Source: Azonexus sp. (GTDB lineage: Bacteria; Pseudomonadota; Gammaproteobacteria; Burkholderiales; Rhodocyclaceae). Taken from it: a stretch of 64,000 bases of DNA. This document shows, piece by piece, positions 46,396 through 53,942 of this stretch (positions are counted from its first letter, which is position 1; each line of letters begins with the position of its first letter). The translations under genes and the position numbers were made by a program. The notes below the pieces were generated by a model. That model was not told the DNA's origin, did not search any database, and saw only the letters and a program-made list of their open reading frames with translations. The stretch is taken from the NCBI RefSeq assembly GCF_023150235.1, contig NZ_JAKLLH010000003.1, positions 87,176-151,175 of the forward strand, given 5' to 3'.

Positions 46396-48096
46396 ATGAT
46401 GCGCAGATTTTTTCGCCGGGCCAGCAATGCCCTCGCCTATATCCGCCGGGGAGAGTGGAAAGAACTATCGGCCCGACTGCGCTTCATGCTGCGCCGGACC
46501 CCGGCCCAGCGCAAGCCGCCGGAAGGACCGCTTGACCGAATGTCCTGGGCCATCGTCACCCCCCCGCACGGCACCTACATCGCCACCCTCATCGCCCGGC
46601 GCTTGCAAGCCTGGGGGGTCAAGGCCGAAATCCTGCACAGCATGCCCGGCCGCTTCCATCACGACTACTACATCGTGCTCGCGCCCCAGGTATTTTCCCG
46701 CCTCCCCCCCGGAGAACGCCTGTACATCTACCAACTGGAACAGACCCTCGCCTCGGACTGGTTCTCGAAAAAATATCTGCACCAACTCGAAAACTGCCGC
46801 GCCGTACTCGAATACAAACAGGGAAACCTCCCCTTCCTCGCCGGACAAGGCATTGCCTACCCGCACGTCTACCACCTCCCCATGGGCGGCAATCCCGACC
46901 TCTTCAGCGCCGAAAACCCGCCACGCACAGCGCGCGGCGCACTCTTCTACGGAGCCTGGAAAGCCAATACGCGCCGGCGCGAACTACTCTCGGCGCTGGA
47001 AAACGTGCTGCCCATCACCCGGCACGACCAGCTCTTCGCCCCCGCCCTCTACGACGACATTCGCCGCGCATCCCCCCTGCCGGTCGTGCTCAACCTGCAC
47101 CACTACGACCCGGCCCAACTGGAAACTCCGCGTTTATGGGAAGCCGTCTCGCTAGGCGTGCCGGTAGTCAGCGAAGACAGCCCCGACGGACATGAAGACC
47201 CGCTCCTGCGGCAAGCCCTGCACTGCGTCCCCGCGGGCGACCGCCAGGCACTCGCGCAAGCCCTCCTCGCTGCCGCGCATCAAGTCGTCGACCCCGCCAG
47301 CAGGCAATCCCTGATTGCCGCCGGCTGGCAACGCTTCAGCTTTTATTTCGACCGTTTTCTCCTCGCCGAAGGCTTCGTCTCCTCCGAAGACCCTCGCCTG
47401 AGCCCACAAGCCCCGGACACGCTTCCCGCCCTCGCCGATGCCCCGGAAAACATTCCGCCACGCTGGTGCCTGACCCTGCCCGAAACCGACGCCCGCTACC
47501 GCAGCGCCTGCCGGCTGCCGGTCAGCCGGCATTACGTTGGCCTGCGCAAGCGTCCGGGCTGGCAAGGCTGCGCCCTCAGCTACCGGCAAATCGCCAGGGA
47601 CGCGCTCGCCCAGGGCCTGCAGGCCCTCTGGGTCTTTGAAGACGACATCTCGCTCCCCGCCGACTTCGAGGCTCGCATCGCCGAAATCTGGCAGCACCTC
47701 GCGGAGCGGGACGACTGGGATATCTGTGTCGGCCACCTGACCCTGGTAGACGCCGCACTCGACATCGCCGCCATCGACCGCCTGCCCAGCGGCAACAACC
47801 TCCTGCACGTCAACCAGTTCCTCGGCATGGCCGCCAACCTCTACCACCGCCGCGCCCTCGAAATCATGGCCGGCTGGCGCCCCGACACCGGCGACGAGTA
47901 CGACAACACCATCGACCAGTACATGAAGGCGCAAGGCCTGCGCACCGTGGCTGCCTGGCCCTACCTGGCACAGCACGACGACGAACAGCAATCCACGCTC
48001 TGGGGATTCAACAACGCCCACTACCGCAGCACCATCGAAGCCACCCGCCAGCGCCTGGACGAACTCTGCCGCCCCGACCAGGCAGCAAGAAATTAG
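46396..48096 (+). CDS. Two-domain glycosyltransferase (GT-B-like plus GT25-like)
   Basis: 566 aa. The N-terminal part (about 50-320) looks like a GT-B-type or CgeB-like transferase: YIYQLEQTLASDW, VYHLPMGGNPDLF, and PRLWEAVSLGVPVVSED near 250. The C-terminal part (about 365-560) resembles GT25/LPS transferases: CRLPVSRHYVGLRKRPGWQGCALSY, LQALWVFEDDISLPADF (EDD near 415) and NQFLGMAANLYHRRALEIM. Such a fusion would let one protein add two sugars in sequence. It is the last gene of the polysaccharide operon. Confidence 0.75.
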   Translation: MMRRFFRRASNALAYIRRGEWKELSARLRFMLRRTPAQRKPPEGPLDRMSWAIVTPPHGTYIATLIARRLQAWGVKAEILHSMPGRFHHDYYIVLAPQVFSRLPPGERLYIYQLEQTLASDWFSKKYLHQLENCRAVLEYKQGNLPFLAGQGIAYPHVYHLPMGGNPDLFSAENPPRTARGALFYGAWKANTRRRELLSALENVLPITRHDQLFAPALYDDIRRASPLPVVLNLHHYDPAQLETPRLWEAVSLGVPVVSEDSPDGHEDPLLRQALHCVPAGDRQALAQALLAAAHQVVDPASRQSLIAAGWQRFSFYFDRFLLAEGFVSSEDPRLSPQAPDTLPALADAPENIPPRWCLTLPETDARYRSACRLPVSRHYVGLRKRPGWQGCALSYRQIARDALAQGLQALWVFEDDISLPADFEARIAEIWQHLAERDDWDICVGHLTLVDAALDIAAIDRLPSGNNLLHVNQFLGMAANLYHRRALEIMAGWRPDTGDEYDNTIDQYMKAQGLRTVAAWPYLAQHDDEQQSTLWGFNNAHYRSTIEATRQRLDELCRPDQAARN

Positions 48097-48246
48097 CGAC
48101 AGGCATTCATGCCGGTCGGTCAAACATGTTTGGGAAGGGGTTTGCATCCCCTCCCGAAACGGTCGCCTGAAACCGGAGTTAGTCTTACGATGAATCCGAA
48201 AAAAAAAGATGATGCAGAGCAAGCAAAAGGAGAAGACGGGCACCGC
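48097..48246. other. Convergent gap, glycosyltransferase / CRP-family gene
   Basis: About 150 bp. It contains CAAACATGTTTG (48121-48132), a perfect 12-bp palindrome, and next to it an imperfect hairpin (GGGAAGGGG ... TCCCCTCCC) with no T-run. No gene is visible. Confidence 0.4.
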
Positions 48247-48948
48247 TCAGTTCGGCGTCACATCCTCGCGCGCCCTGGCCAGTGCCTCCACATTGATCTG
48301 CCAGTTGCTGCCCTCGCGTATCACGGCGCCGCTGGCTTGCAATCGCTGCATGGTGCGGGTCACCGTCTCGCGGGTCGTGTTGGCGTAGGCGGCAATTTCC
48401 TGCTGCGTGATCCCGGCCGGCAGCGTGCGCAAGGGCGTCTCGCCCCCGGTCAGCACCTCCAGCACGGCAATCACCCGCTCCACCGCCGACGGCAGCGCGA
48501 GAATGGCACGCCAGCGGAAATGCGCACAACTGCGCTCGGCCATTAGCCGGATGATGCCCTGCGCGATCAGCGGATTGGCCGCGATCAATTCACTGAGCAC
48601 CTCCTTGGAAACCACGGCAATGCTTGCCGCCGCCGCCGCCATGTAGCCCAGCCCCTCCGGCAAGCTGCGCGAACCGCCAAAGGCATGCAACTCCCCCAGC
48701 ATCTCGCCCGGCCCATAACGCCCGAGCACGCACTCGCGGTCATCCAGACTATGGTCCACCAGCCAGATCGCCCCCTCGATCACCCAGGCCAGCGTCGCCC
48801 CCACATCCTGACCGGTCAGCACCACCTGCCGGCGGGTCAGGCGCCGCAACTCCAAACGCTCCGACAGCACCTGCAAGGGCGCATCGGGCCAATCGGCAAA
48901 CTGGGGAAACTGGCGTAGCAGCAGAACGGAAACGGGCAAGCGCGACAA
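48247..48948 (-). CDS. CRP/FNR-family transcription regulator
   Basis: About 233 aa from a TTG at 48948; the frame is open to an ATG at 49122, but that would place the CRP-type operator inside the gene, so a downstream start is likely. The first half is a cyclic-nucleotide-binding-like beta roll (GPGEMLGELHAFGG). The Arg-Ser pair that CRP uses for cAMP is not at the usual place, so the ligand is uncertain. No FNR cysteines are present. The C-terminal winged helix reads TQQEIAAYANTTRETVTRTM; Arg-Glu-x3-Arg matches the DNA-reading residues of CRP. It is divergent from the fecR operon, its likely target. Confidence 0.85.
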   Translation of the reverse strand: MSRLPVSVLLLRQFPQFADWPDAPLQVLSERLELRRLTRRQVVLTGQDVGATLAWVIEGAIWLVDHSLDDRECVLGRYGPGEMLGELHAFGGSRSLPEGLGYMAAAAASIAVVSKEVLSELIAANPLIAQGIIRLMAERSCAHFRWRAILALPSAVERVIAVLEVLTGGETPLRTLPAGITQQEIAAYANTTRETVTRTMQRLQASGAVIREGSNWQINVEALARAREDVTPN

Positions 48949-49107
48949 TCCGGAAAGAAAGGAAGGCGGGATTCTATCAGCAATACTGGCAATGACGCTC
49001 GCTTGAGCCGCCAAGCAGACAAGCAGACAGGCGCGCGCCCCCCCGACACCACGACGCCTTCCCGCCGACGGCTCCCACCCGGCACCAACAGCCCGATTCC
49101 CCTGGCG

Positions 49108-49123
49108 GGTGACCTGCATCACA
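49108..49123. promoter_or_regulatory. CRP-type operator
   Basis: GGTGACCTGCATCACA is a TGTGA-N6-TCACA palindrome with one mismatch. Its centre is exactly 41.5 bp before the start of transcription predicted from the TATAAT at 49145, the class II activator position. It lies in the divergent region between the CRP-family gene and fecR. Confidence 0.75.
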
Positions 49124-49144
49124 TGGGCGCGGCGGCGGACTGTC

Positions 49145-49150
49145 TATAAT
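49145..49150 (+). promoter_or_regulatory. -10 box of the fecR operon promoter
   Basis: A perfect TATAAT with 21 bp between it and the CRP-type operator. There is no recognisable -35 box, as expected if the activator contacts polymerase directly. Predicted transcript start near 49157, giving a leader of about 110 nt. Confidence 0.7.
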
Positions 49151-49268
49151 TCGCCGCTCCGGGAAAGCCCCGGTTCCGTCCCCGTTCGGATTCTTCGCCG
49201 CCCAACACGCCGAAGCCCCATCCTGAACGACATGAATGACTTTTGGTGAAGGGTTGAGGTGAAAGCTG

Positions 49269-50678
49269 ATGACCGCCATGCTTCGATTCGCGCCCCCGAG
49301 CGGGCAAACCCACCCACTTGAGGCCACGGCGCGCCCTACCGGAACGCCGTTCCCGCCGGGCAGCGCCCGTCTGCCGCTCGGCCTGACCGCCGCCGGCCCG
49401 CAACTCGCGCGCCTCTCCCTCGCTACCCTGCTCAGTCTCCTGCTCGGCCTCCTGCTCGCCTTCGCCCCTGCCGCCCCGGCCCTCGCCACGCCGGCAGCGG
49501 TCGCCGAAATCACCCTCGTCGCCGGCAGCGTCTGGCGCCACCCCGGCGAGGGCAAGGAACAAGCGCTCAAGGCCAACGACAAGGTATTTGAAGGCGACCG
49601 CATCGTCACCGGCAGCGGCGCCGTCGCCCATCTCAAATTCATCGACGGCGCCCACGTCGGCCTGCGCGAAGGCAGCGAACTCCGCATCCTCGCCTACCGC
49701 GCCCAACCAATGGCCGTCAATCTGGAACTGAGCAAAGGCACCCTGCGCCACATTTCCGGCGAATACGCGAAAAAATCCCGCGAAACCTTCCGCTTGAACA
49801 CCCCCATCGCCGCCATCGGCGTCCGTGGCACCGATTTCATCACCGGCCTGCGCGACCAGAAAACCTTCGCCCTGCTCCTCGAAGGCGCGATCTACCTCAG
49901 CCCCGGCGACTGCCGCGCCAACTGCCCGCGCACCCTCATCGACCTGCCCCAGACCCTGGCCACCATGGACCTCGGCGGACGCGTCGAAACGCGCCAGATC
50001 GACCCTGCCGAAATCCGCAACCTCGTCGGCAACCAGCGCCTGGCCCAAGCCGCCGGCGACCCCGCCAATCCCCGCCAGGCAGATACCGAGAAGAACCGCT
50101 CCCTGCTCGGCAAGCTGCCGGAGGCCAAGGATTCCGTCGAACCCAAGGATCCCCGCCCCGCACTGGTATGGAGCCGCTGGCTGGCCAGCGGTCGGCTCGA
50201 CGAAAGCTTCTCCCGCGAAAACGCCGAAATGGCCGCCGACCCCGCCTACCAGGCGAGGATCACCAACCTCTACTACACCCTCTGGCGCAAGGAGGACAGC
50301 GGCAGCTGGACCCCCGGCGGCGGTACCGTCAGCCTGCGTCTCGACCAGGCAGCGGCCCGCTACTACGACGGCTATCTCAACCTGCCGGTCACCGTCGAAC
50401 GCGGCAGCCTCGAACTCGGCCTCAACGACCGCAGCTTCGCCACCCGCCTCGAAGGGCGACTGAGCGGCGACGTACCGCGCGGCCTCGAATCGCTGGCCCA
50501 CTCGCAAACCCTGATCGATGCACGCGGCACCATCGACACCCAGGGGCGCTTCGTCTCCACCACCCCCCGCGTCGACGTCTCCGGCGTCATCGCCCTCGAC
50601 AAGAACTCCGCCGGCTATCTCTTTGAAACCCCGGTCCTCAACGGCAACCTCCAGGGCGTCACCTCGTGGAAGCGTTGA
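49269..50678 (+). CDS. Exported FecR-domain protein
   Basis: 469 aa. A long N-terminal region ends in a hydrophobic segment (about 47-72, LSLATLLSLLLGLLLAFAPAAPALA) that acts as signal peptide or anchor. The FecR domain follows (about 76-220: ITLVAGSVWRHPG, GDRIVTGSGAVAHLKFIDGA, FRLNTPIAAIGVRGTDF). A Cys pair (GDCRANC) is near 217. The C-terminal part is beta-rich, ending VSGVIALDKNSAGYLFE..., a bit like the barrel lobe of TbpB-like proteins. There is no cytoplasmic anti-sigma segment and no ECF sigma gene beside it, so it is not a classical FecR. AGGTGAAAG precedes the ATG. First gene of a three-gene operon. Confidence 0.85.
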   Translation: MTAMLRFAPPSGQTHPLEATARPTGTPFPPGSARLPLGLTAAGPQLARLSLATLLSLLLGLLLAFAPAAPALATPAAVAEITLVAGSVWRHPGEGKEQALKANDKVFEGDRIVTGSGAVAHLKFIDGAHVGLREGSELRILAYRAQPMAVNLELSKGTLRHISGEYAKKSRETFRLNTPIAAIGVRGTDFITGLRDQKTFALLLEGAIYLSPGDCRANCPRTLIDLPQTLATMDLGGRVETRQIDPAEIRNLVGNQRLAQAAGDPANPRQADTEKNRSLLGKLPEAKDSVEPKDPRPALVWSRWLASGRLDESFSRENAEMAADPAYQARITNLYYTLWRKEDSGSWTPGGGTVSLRLDQAAARYYDGYLNLPVTVERGSLELGLNDRSFATRLEGRLSGDVPRGLESLAHSQTLIDARGTIDTQGRFVSTTPRVDVSGVIALDKNSAGYLFETPVLNGNLQGVTSWKR

Positions 50679-50682
50679 AACC

Positions 50683-52584
50683 GTGACCAGGCTGAAAAAC
50701 AGGCCGCTCGCCACCCTTGGCTGGCTCGCCTGCACCCTCCTGCTTCTGCTGGCCGCCACACCCCTGGCGCGCCTGGAGCGCAGCCTGGCCGACGCCGTCG
50801 TCCTGCGCAGCAGCCCGCCGGCAGCCGATCTCGTCCTGGTCGACATCGACGAAGCCAGCCTCACCGCCCTCGGCGCCTGGCCCTGGCCGCGCCCCCTGCT
50901 TGCCGAACTGGCGGACCGCATCGCCGCCGCCGGCGCCCGCCGCCAGATTTGGGATTTGCTCCTGACCGAACCCCGCGCCGGTGACGACATTCTCGCCTCG
51001 GCCCTCGACACCCATGCCGTCACCGTCGGCGCCGTCCCGGTCATCGACCCCGGCGTCGACGCCCCACCGCGCAGCGGCCGCATCGTCTCGCCCCTGCCCA
51101 CCGTCGAGGCCACCCCCTCCGGCGCCAGCCTCTGCGCCGCACCGGTCCCCGCCAGCCACGGCCACCTCGGCCTTGCCGAATCCCTGCTCGGCACCCGCAC
51201 CCACACCGGACACCTCGCCCCGCGCATCGACGACGACGGTCGCCTGCGTCGCCTGCCGCCGCTCGTCTGCGACCAAGGAACCCCGCTGCCCACCTTGATT
51301 TTGGCCCCCCGCCTCGTCGACCGTGACCACGAGCGCCCCATTGAACCCCGGCACCTCGCCCTCAATCCCGGACGCTGGCCCTGGTCCGCCCCCTGGTATC
51401 TCGACACCGGCCGCGAACGCATCCCGCTCGACGCCGAAGGCAACATCCAGCTCGAATTCCGCACCCCGCTCGCCGACTACCCCACCCTCCCCGCCAGCCA
51501 CCTCCTCGCCGGCGACCTCCCGGCCGACGCCCTGCGCGGCAAGACCGTACTCCTCGGCGCCTCGGCCCTGGGCCTGGGCGACCGCGTCGCCACCCGCCTC
51601 TCCCCCATCACCCCCGGCCTCGCCGTCCACGCCGAACTCCACAGCCGCCTCGAAGACGGCCAATTCGTCCACCCGCTGCGCCAGGCCTGGCCCCTCTCGG
51701 TCCTCTTCCTCGCCCTCGCCGGCCTGCCCTGGCTTTTCCGCCCCGCCGCCGCCCGCTGGGGCCTGCCCGCCAGCGCCCTGCTCACCAGCCTCCTCGCCCT
51801 CATCCTCATCAACCAGGGCATCCGCGTCGCCCTGCTCCCCATCCTCGGCTGGCACCTCCTCTTCGGCCTCGCCCTCTTCGTCGCCCGCTTTGTCGAAGAA
51901 AAACAAGCCCGCCGCCTGCACCAGCGCCGCCTCGCCTCGATCATCCCCCCCGCCCTGCTCGAACAACTCGACCCGGACGCCCCGCAAGACATCGTCGCCG
52001 CCCGCCGCCGCCGTTTTGGCATCGTCCACGGTCAACTGCGCAATCTGCCCCAATTTGCCAACCGCGCCGACCCCGAAACCGTCCTCGCCGTCTTCCACGC
52101 CCTCAACCGCCTCGCCCAGCAAATCGCCAGCAGCCACGGCGCCCAGCTCTACCCCAGCGACATGGACGAATTCCTCCTCGTCTGGCCGGAAGTCCGCTCC
52201 GCCGACGACCCCCCGCGCATGCTCCTCGCCGCTCGTGAACTACATCGCGGCATCAGCCAGCTACTCGCCGGCCTCGAATCCGCCACCGGCCTCGCCCTCG
52301 AAATCGCCGTCCACGCCGACGACGCCCTCGATGGCTTCATCGGCAGCCGCGAACGCCGGCGCCCGGTACTCTACGGCCGCCTGCGCCAAGTCACCGCCGC
52401 CATGCTCCAACTCTCCACCGAACTCGCCTCGCCCATCCTGGTCAGCGACGCCGCGACGCCGGGCCACGCCGACGAACACGCCCTGCGCGACCTCGGCACC
52501 TTCAAGCTGGAAGACATCCGCCAGCCGCACGCCCTCTACGCATGTACCCGAACCCTGGACCCGCTGCCCGAACACGCCGCCTGA
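50683..52584 (+). CDS. CHASE2 sensor protein with degenerate cyclase-like domain
   Basis: About 633 aa from GTG 50683, 4 bp after fecR. One membrane helix at the N-terminus, a periplasmic CHASE2 domain (about 30-330: VLVDIDEASLTALGAWPWPR ... GKTVLLGASALGLGDRVATRLSP, PGLAVHAELHSRL), then about three membrane helices (345-405) and a cytoplasmic domain shaped like a class III nucleotide cyclase. In this domain the first metal-binding Asp is not seen (FGIVHGQL where FADI is expected), and the second region reads YPSDMDEFLLVW in place of K-x-x-GD. Catalysis is therefore doubtful. Very high third-position GC. Confidence 0.85.
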   Translation: MTRLKNRPLATLGWLACTLLLLLAATPLARLERSLADAVVLRSSPPAADLVLVDIDEASLTALGAWPWPRPLLAELADRIAAAGARRQIWDLLLTEPRAGDDILASALDTHAVTVGAVPVIDPGVDAPPRSGRIVSPLPTVEATPSGASLCAAPVPASHGHLGLAESLLGTRTHTGHLAPRIDDDGRLRRLPPLVCDQGTPLPTLILAPRLVDRDHERPIEPRHLALNPGRWPWSAPWYLDTGRERIPLDAEGNIQLEFRTPLADYPTLPASHLLAGDLPADALRGKTVLLGASALGLGDRVATRLSPITPGLAVHAELHSRLEDGQFVHPLRQAWPLSVLFLALAGLPWLFRPAAARWGLPASALLTSLLALILINQGIRVALLPILGWHLLFGLALFVARFVEEKQARRLHQRRLASIIPPALLEQLDPDAPQDIVAARRRRFGIVHGQLRNLPQFANRADPETVLAVFHALNRLAQQIASSHGAQLYPSDMDEFLLVWPEVRSADDPPRMLLAARELHRGISQLLAGLESATGLALEIAVHADDALDGFIGSRERRRPVLYGRLRQVTAAMLQLSTELASPILVSDAATPGHADEHALRDLGTFKLEDIRQPHALYACTRTLDPLPEHAA

Positions 52585-53774
52585 GCAGCCCGCCCGCCGC
52601 AACGGCCAATAGCCCCTGCGCCCCCTTCGCCCCCGGCCGCACCGGCGGGCATCGGCACGTCCGCCAACTGCTCCTCGCCCTCGCCTGCAGCCTCTCCGCC
52701 ACTCTCCAAGCCGGGGAACCCGCCCCCAGCCAATGGCCCTGCGCCTGGGGCGATCTCCCCTGCCTCCTGCGCGAAGGCGGCACCCGGCTGGAACAACGCC
52801 AGCTCGAAGACGCCTACCTCTTCTTTGAACAAGCCGCCTTCATCGCCCCCGACGACCCGGCCATCCGCCGCGCCCTGGGCGAAACCCTGCTCCGCCTGGG
52901 CGCCACCCGCGCCGCCGCCGACCTGCTGCCGGATGCCGGCAAGGACAGCGGCGCCCAATCCCAGCGCCTGGAAATGGCCCTCGGCTACAGCAGCAACCGC
53001 AACCAGCTGCCGGAACTCTCGCAGCTCCGCCTCACCCTGCCCGGCCTCGGCAGCAGCAGCGTCCCGCTCGAAACCCCGCTCAAGCCGGACGCCGGCCCCG
53101 TCTACTGGCTCAACTACGCCCTGCGCCGCAGCAACGGCCTCGCCCTGCAAATCGGTGCCAACGCCTCGCTCGACCAGCGCCTCGGCAACCGCTGGGCACG
53201 CCTCGAACTCCCCCTCGACGCCCGCCAGCAATGGCAGTTGCGCGGCGAATACACCGGGCGCCTCGAAGACGGCTGGCAAGCCCTGCTTGCCCTGCGCCGG
53301 CGCAGCGAACTCGCCTTCGGCGTCATCGCCGACGCCGAACTCGCCCTGCGCCAGGAATCCGTCGTCGGACAATACCGCTTCGCCGAAACCCGCCTCGGCC
53401 TCTACCGCGAAGTCGGCTTCGGCGGCTTCGGCATCAACCTGCAACGCGCCACGGCCCTCGACCAAGGCCCGCCCGGCGGCGACCAATGGCGCGCCACCCT
53501 GCTCTGGGGCGGCCAATGGCGCCTCGGCAAGCTGCAATACTCGCTCGCCGCCATGCAGCGCTACAGCCGCGACGACGAAACCTACCACCCCCTCCTCGCC
53601 GCCGCCCGCCCCCGCTGGCAAAGCGCCAGCCTCCTCAGCCTGGGCCTGGAATACCCGCTCGGCCAAGGCCTCGCCCTCTGGGGACGCCTGGCCCTGGAGC
53701 GCCAGCGCAGCAACGTCGAATTCTTCACCACCCGCCGCAGCGAAGGGCTGCTGGGCCTGGCCTACGGCTGGTGA
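52542..53774 (+). CDS. TPR-plus-beta-barrel outer membrane protein
   Basis: 410 aa, overlapping the CHASE2 gene by 43 bp. A long Arg-rich N-terminus leads to a signal-like segment (about 41-57, RQLLLALACSLSATLQA), then TPR-like helices (about 75-125, LEDAYLFFEQAAFIAPDDPAIRRALGE). From about 145 alternating beta strands continue to the end, which closes GLAYGW with terminal Trp as in outer-membrane barrels. The plan (TPR then barrel) is like Slam or other surface-export barrels, but I see no decisive motif. It could pass or anchor the large RTX proteins coded just downstream. Start uncertain; no other good start codon is in frame before the signal segment. Confidence 0.6.
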   Translation: MYPNPGPAARTRRLSSPPAATANSPCAPFAPGRTGGHRHVRQLLLALACSLSATLQAGEPAPSQWPCAWGDLPCLLREGGTRLEQRQLEDAYLFFEQAAFIAPDDPAIRRALGETLLRLGATRAAADLLPDAGKDSGAQSQRLEMALGYSSNRNQLPELSQLRLTLPGLGSSSVPLETPLKPDAGPVYWLNYALRRSNGLALQIGANASLDQRLGNRWARLELPLDARQQWQLRGEYTGRLEDGWQALLALRRRSELAFGVIADAELALRQESVVGQYRFAETRLGLYREVGFGGFGINLQRATALDQGPPGGDQWRATLLWGGQWRLGKLQYSLAAMQRYSRDDETYHPLLAAARPRWQSASLLSLGLEYPLGQGLALWGRLALERQRSNVEFFTTRRSEGLLGLAYGW

Positions 53775-53942
53775 ATCCGAGACAAGGGCCGAGGTGTTGT
53801 AAAAATGCTGCGTTTGTATTTTTCCTGCGATTCATAGGCCCTTCGTGTGACGCACGTCACTTGTCTGTCCCTTCGGTAGTGGGTAAAGTTCGAGCCGTCG
53901 TAGGGTAACCTGCGCTTTTTTCCATCCTAGGAGATAAATTCG
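53775..53942. promoter_or_regulatory. Leader region of the first RTX gene
   Basis: A 168-bp gap. It has AGGAGAT 7 nt before the ATG and a T-rich stretch (GCTTTTTTCC). GTGACGCACGTCAC (53846-53859) is a perfect 14-bp palindrome, resembling a CRP half-site pair with shorter spacing. A clear -35/-10 pair is not obvious. Confidence 0.45.

Noticed and set aside
48109-48546. 145-codon plus-strand open frame after the glycosyltransferase
   Set aside because: Most of it is antisense to the CRP-family gene, and it has no ribosome site or domain.
48949-49122. N-terminal extension of the CRP-family protein to the ATG at 49122
   Set aside because: The added 58 residues are low in family features, and they would bury the CRP-type operator in the coding sequence.
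49119-51464. 781-codon open frame on the minus strand opposite fecR and the CHASE2 gene
   Set aside because: A shadow of extreme third-position GC: no coherent domains, Arg/Gly/Ala-rich low-complexity product, and the plus strand holds recognisable proteins.
50659-52137. 492-codon minus-strand open frame opposite the CHASE2 gene
   Set aside because: Gly/Ala/Glu low-complexity shadow of GC-rich plus-strand codons.
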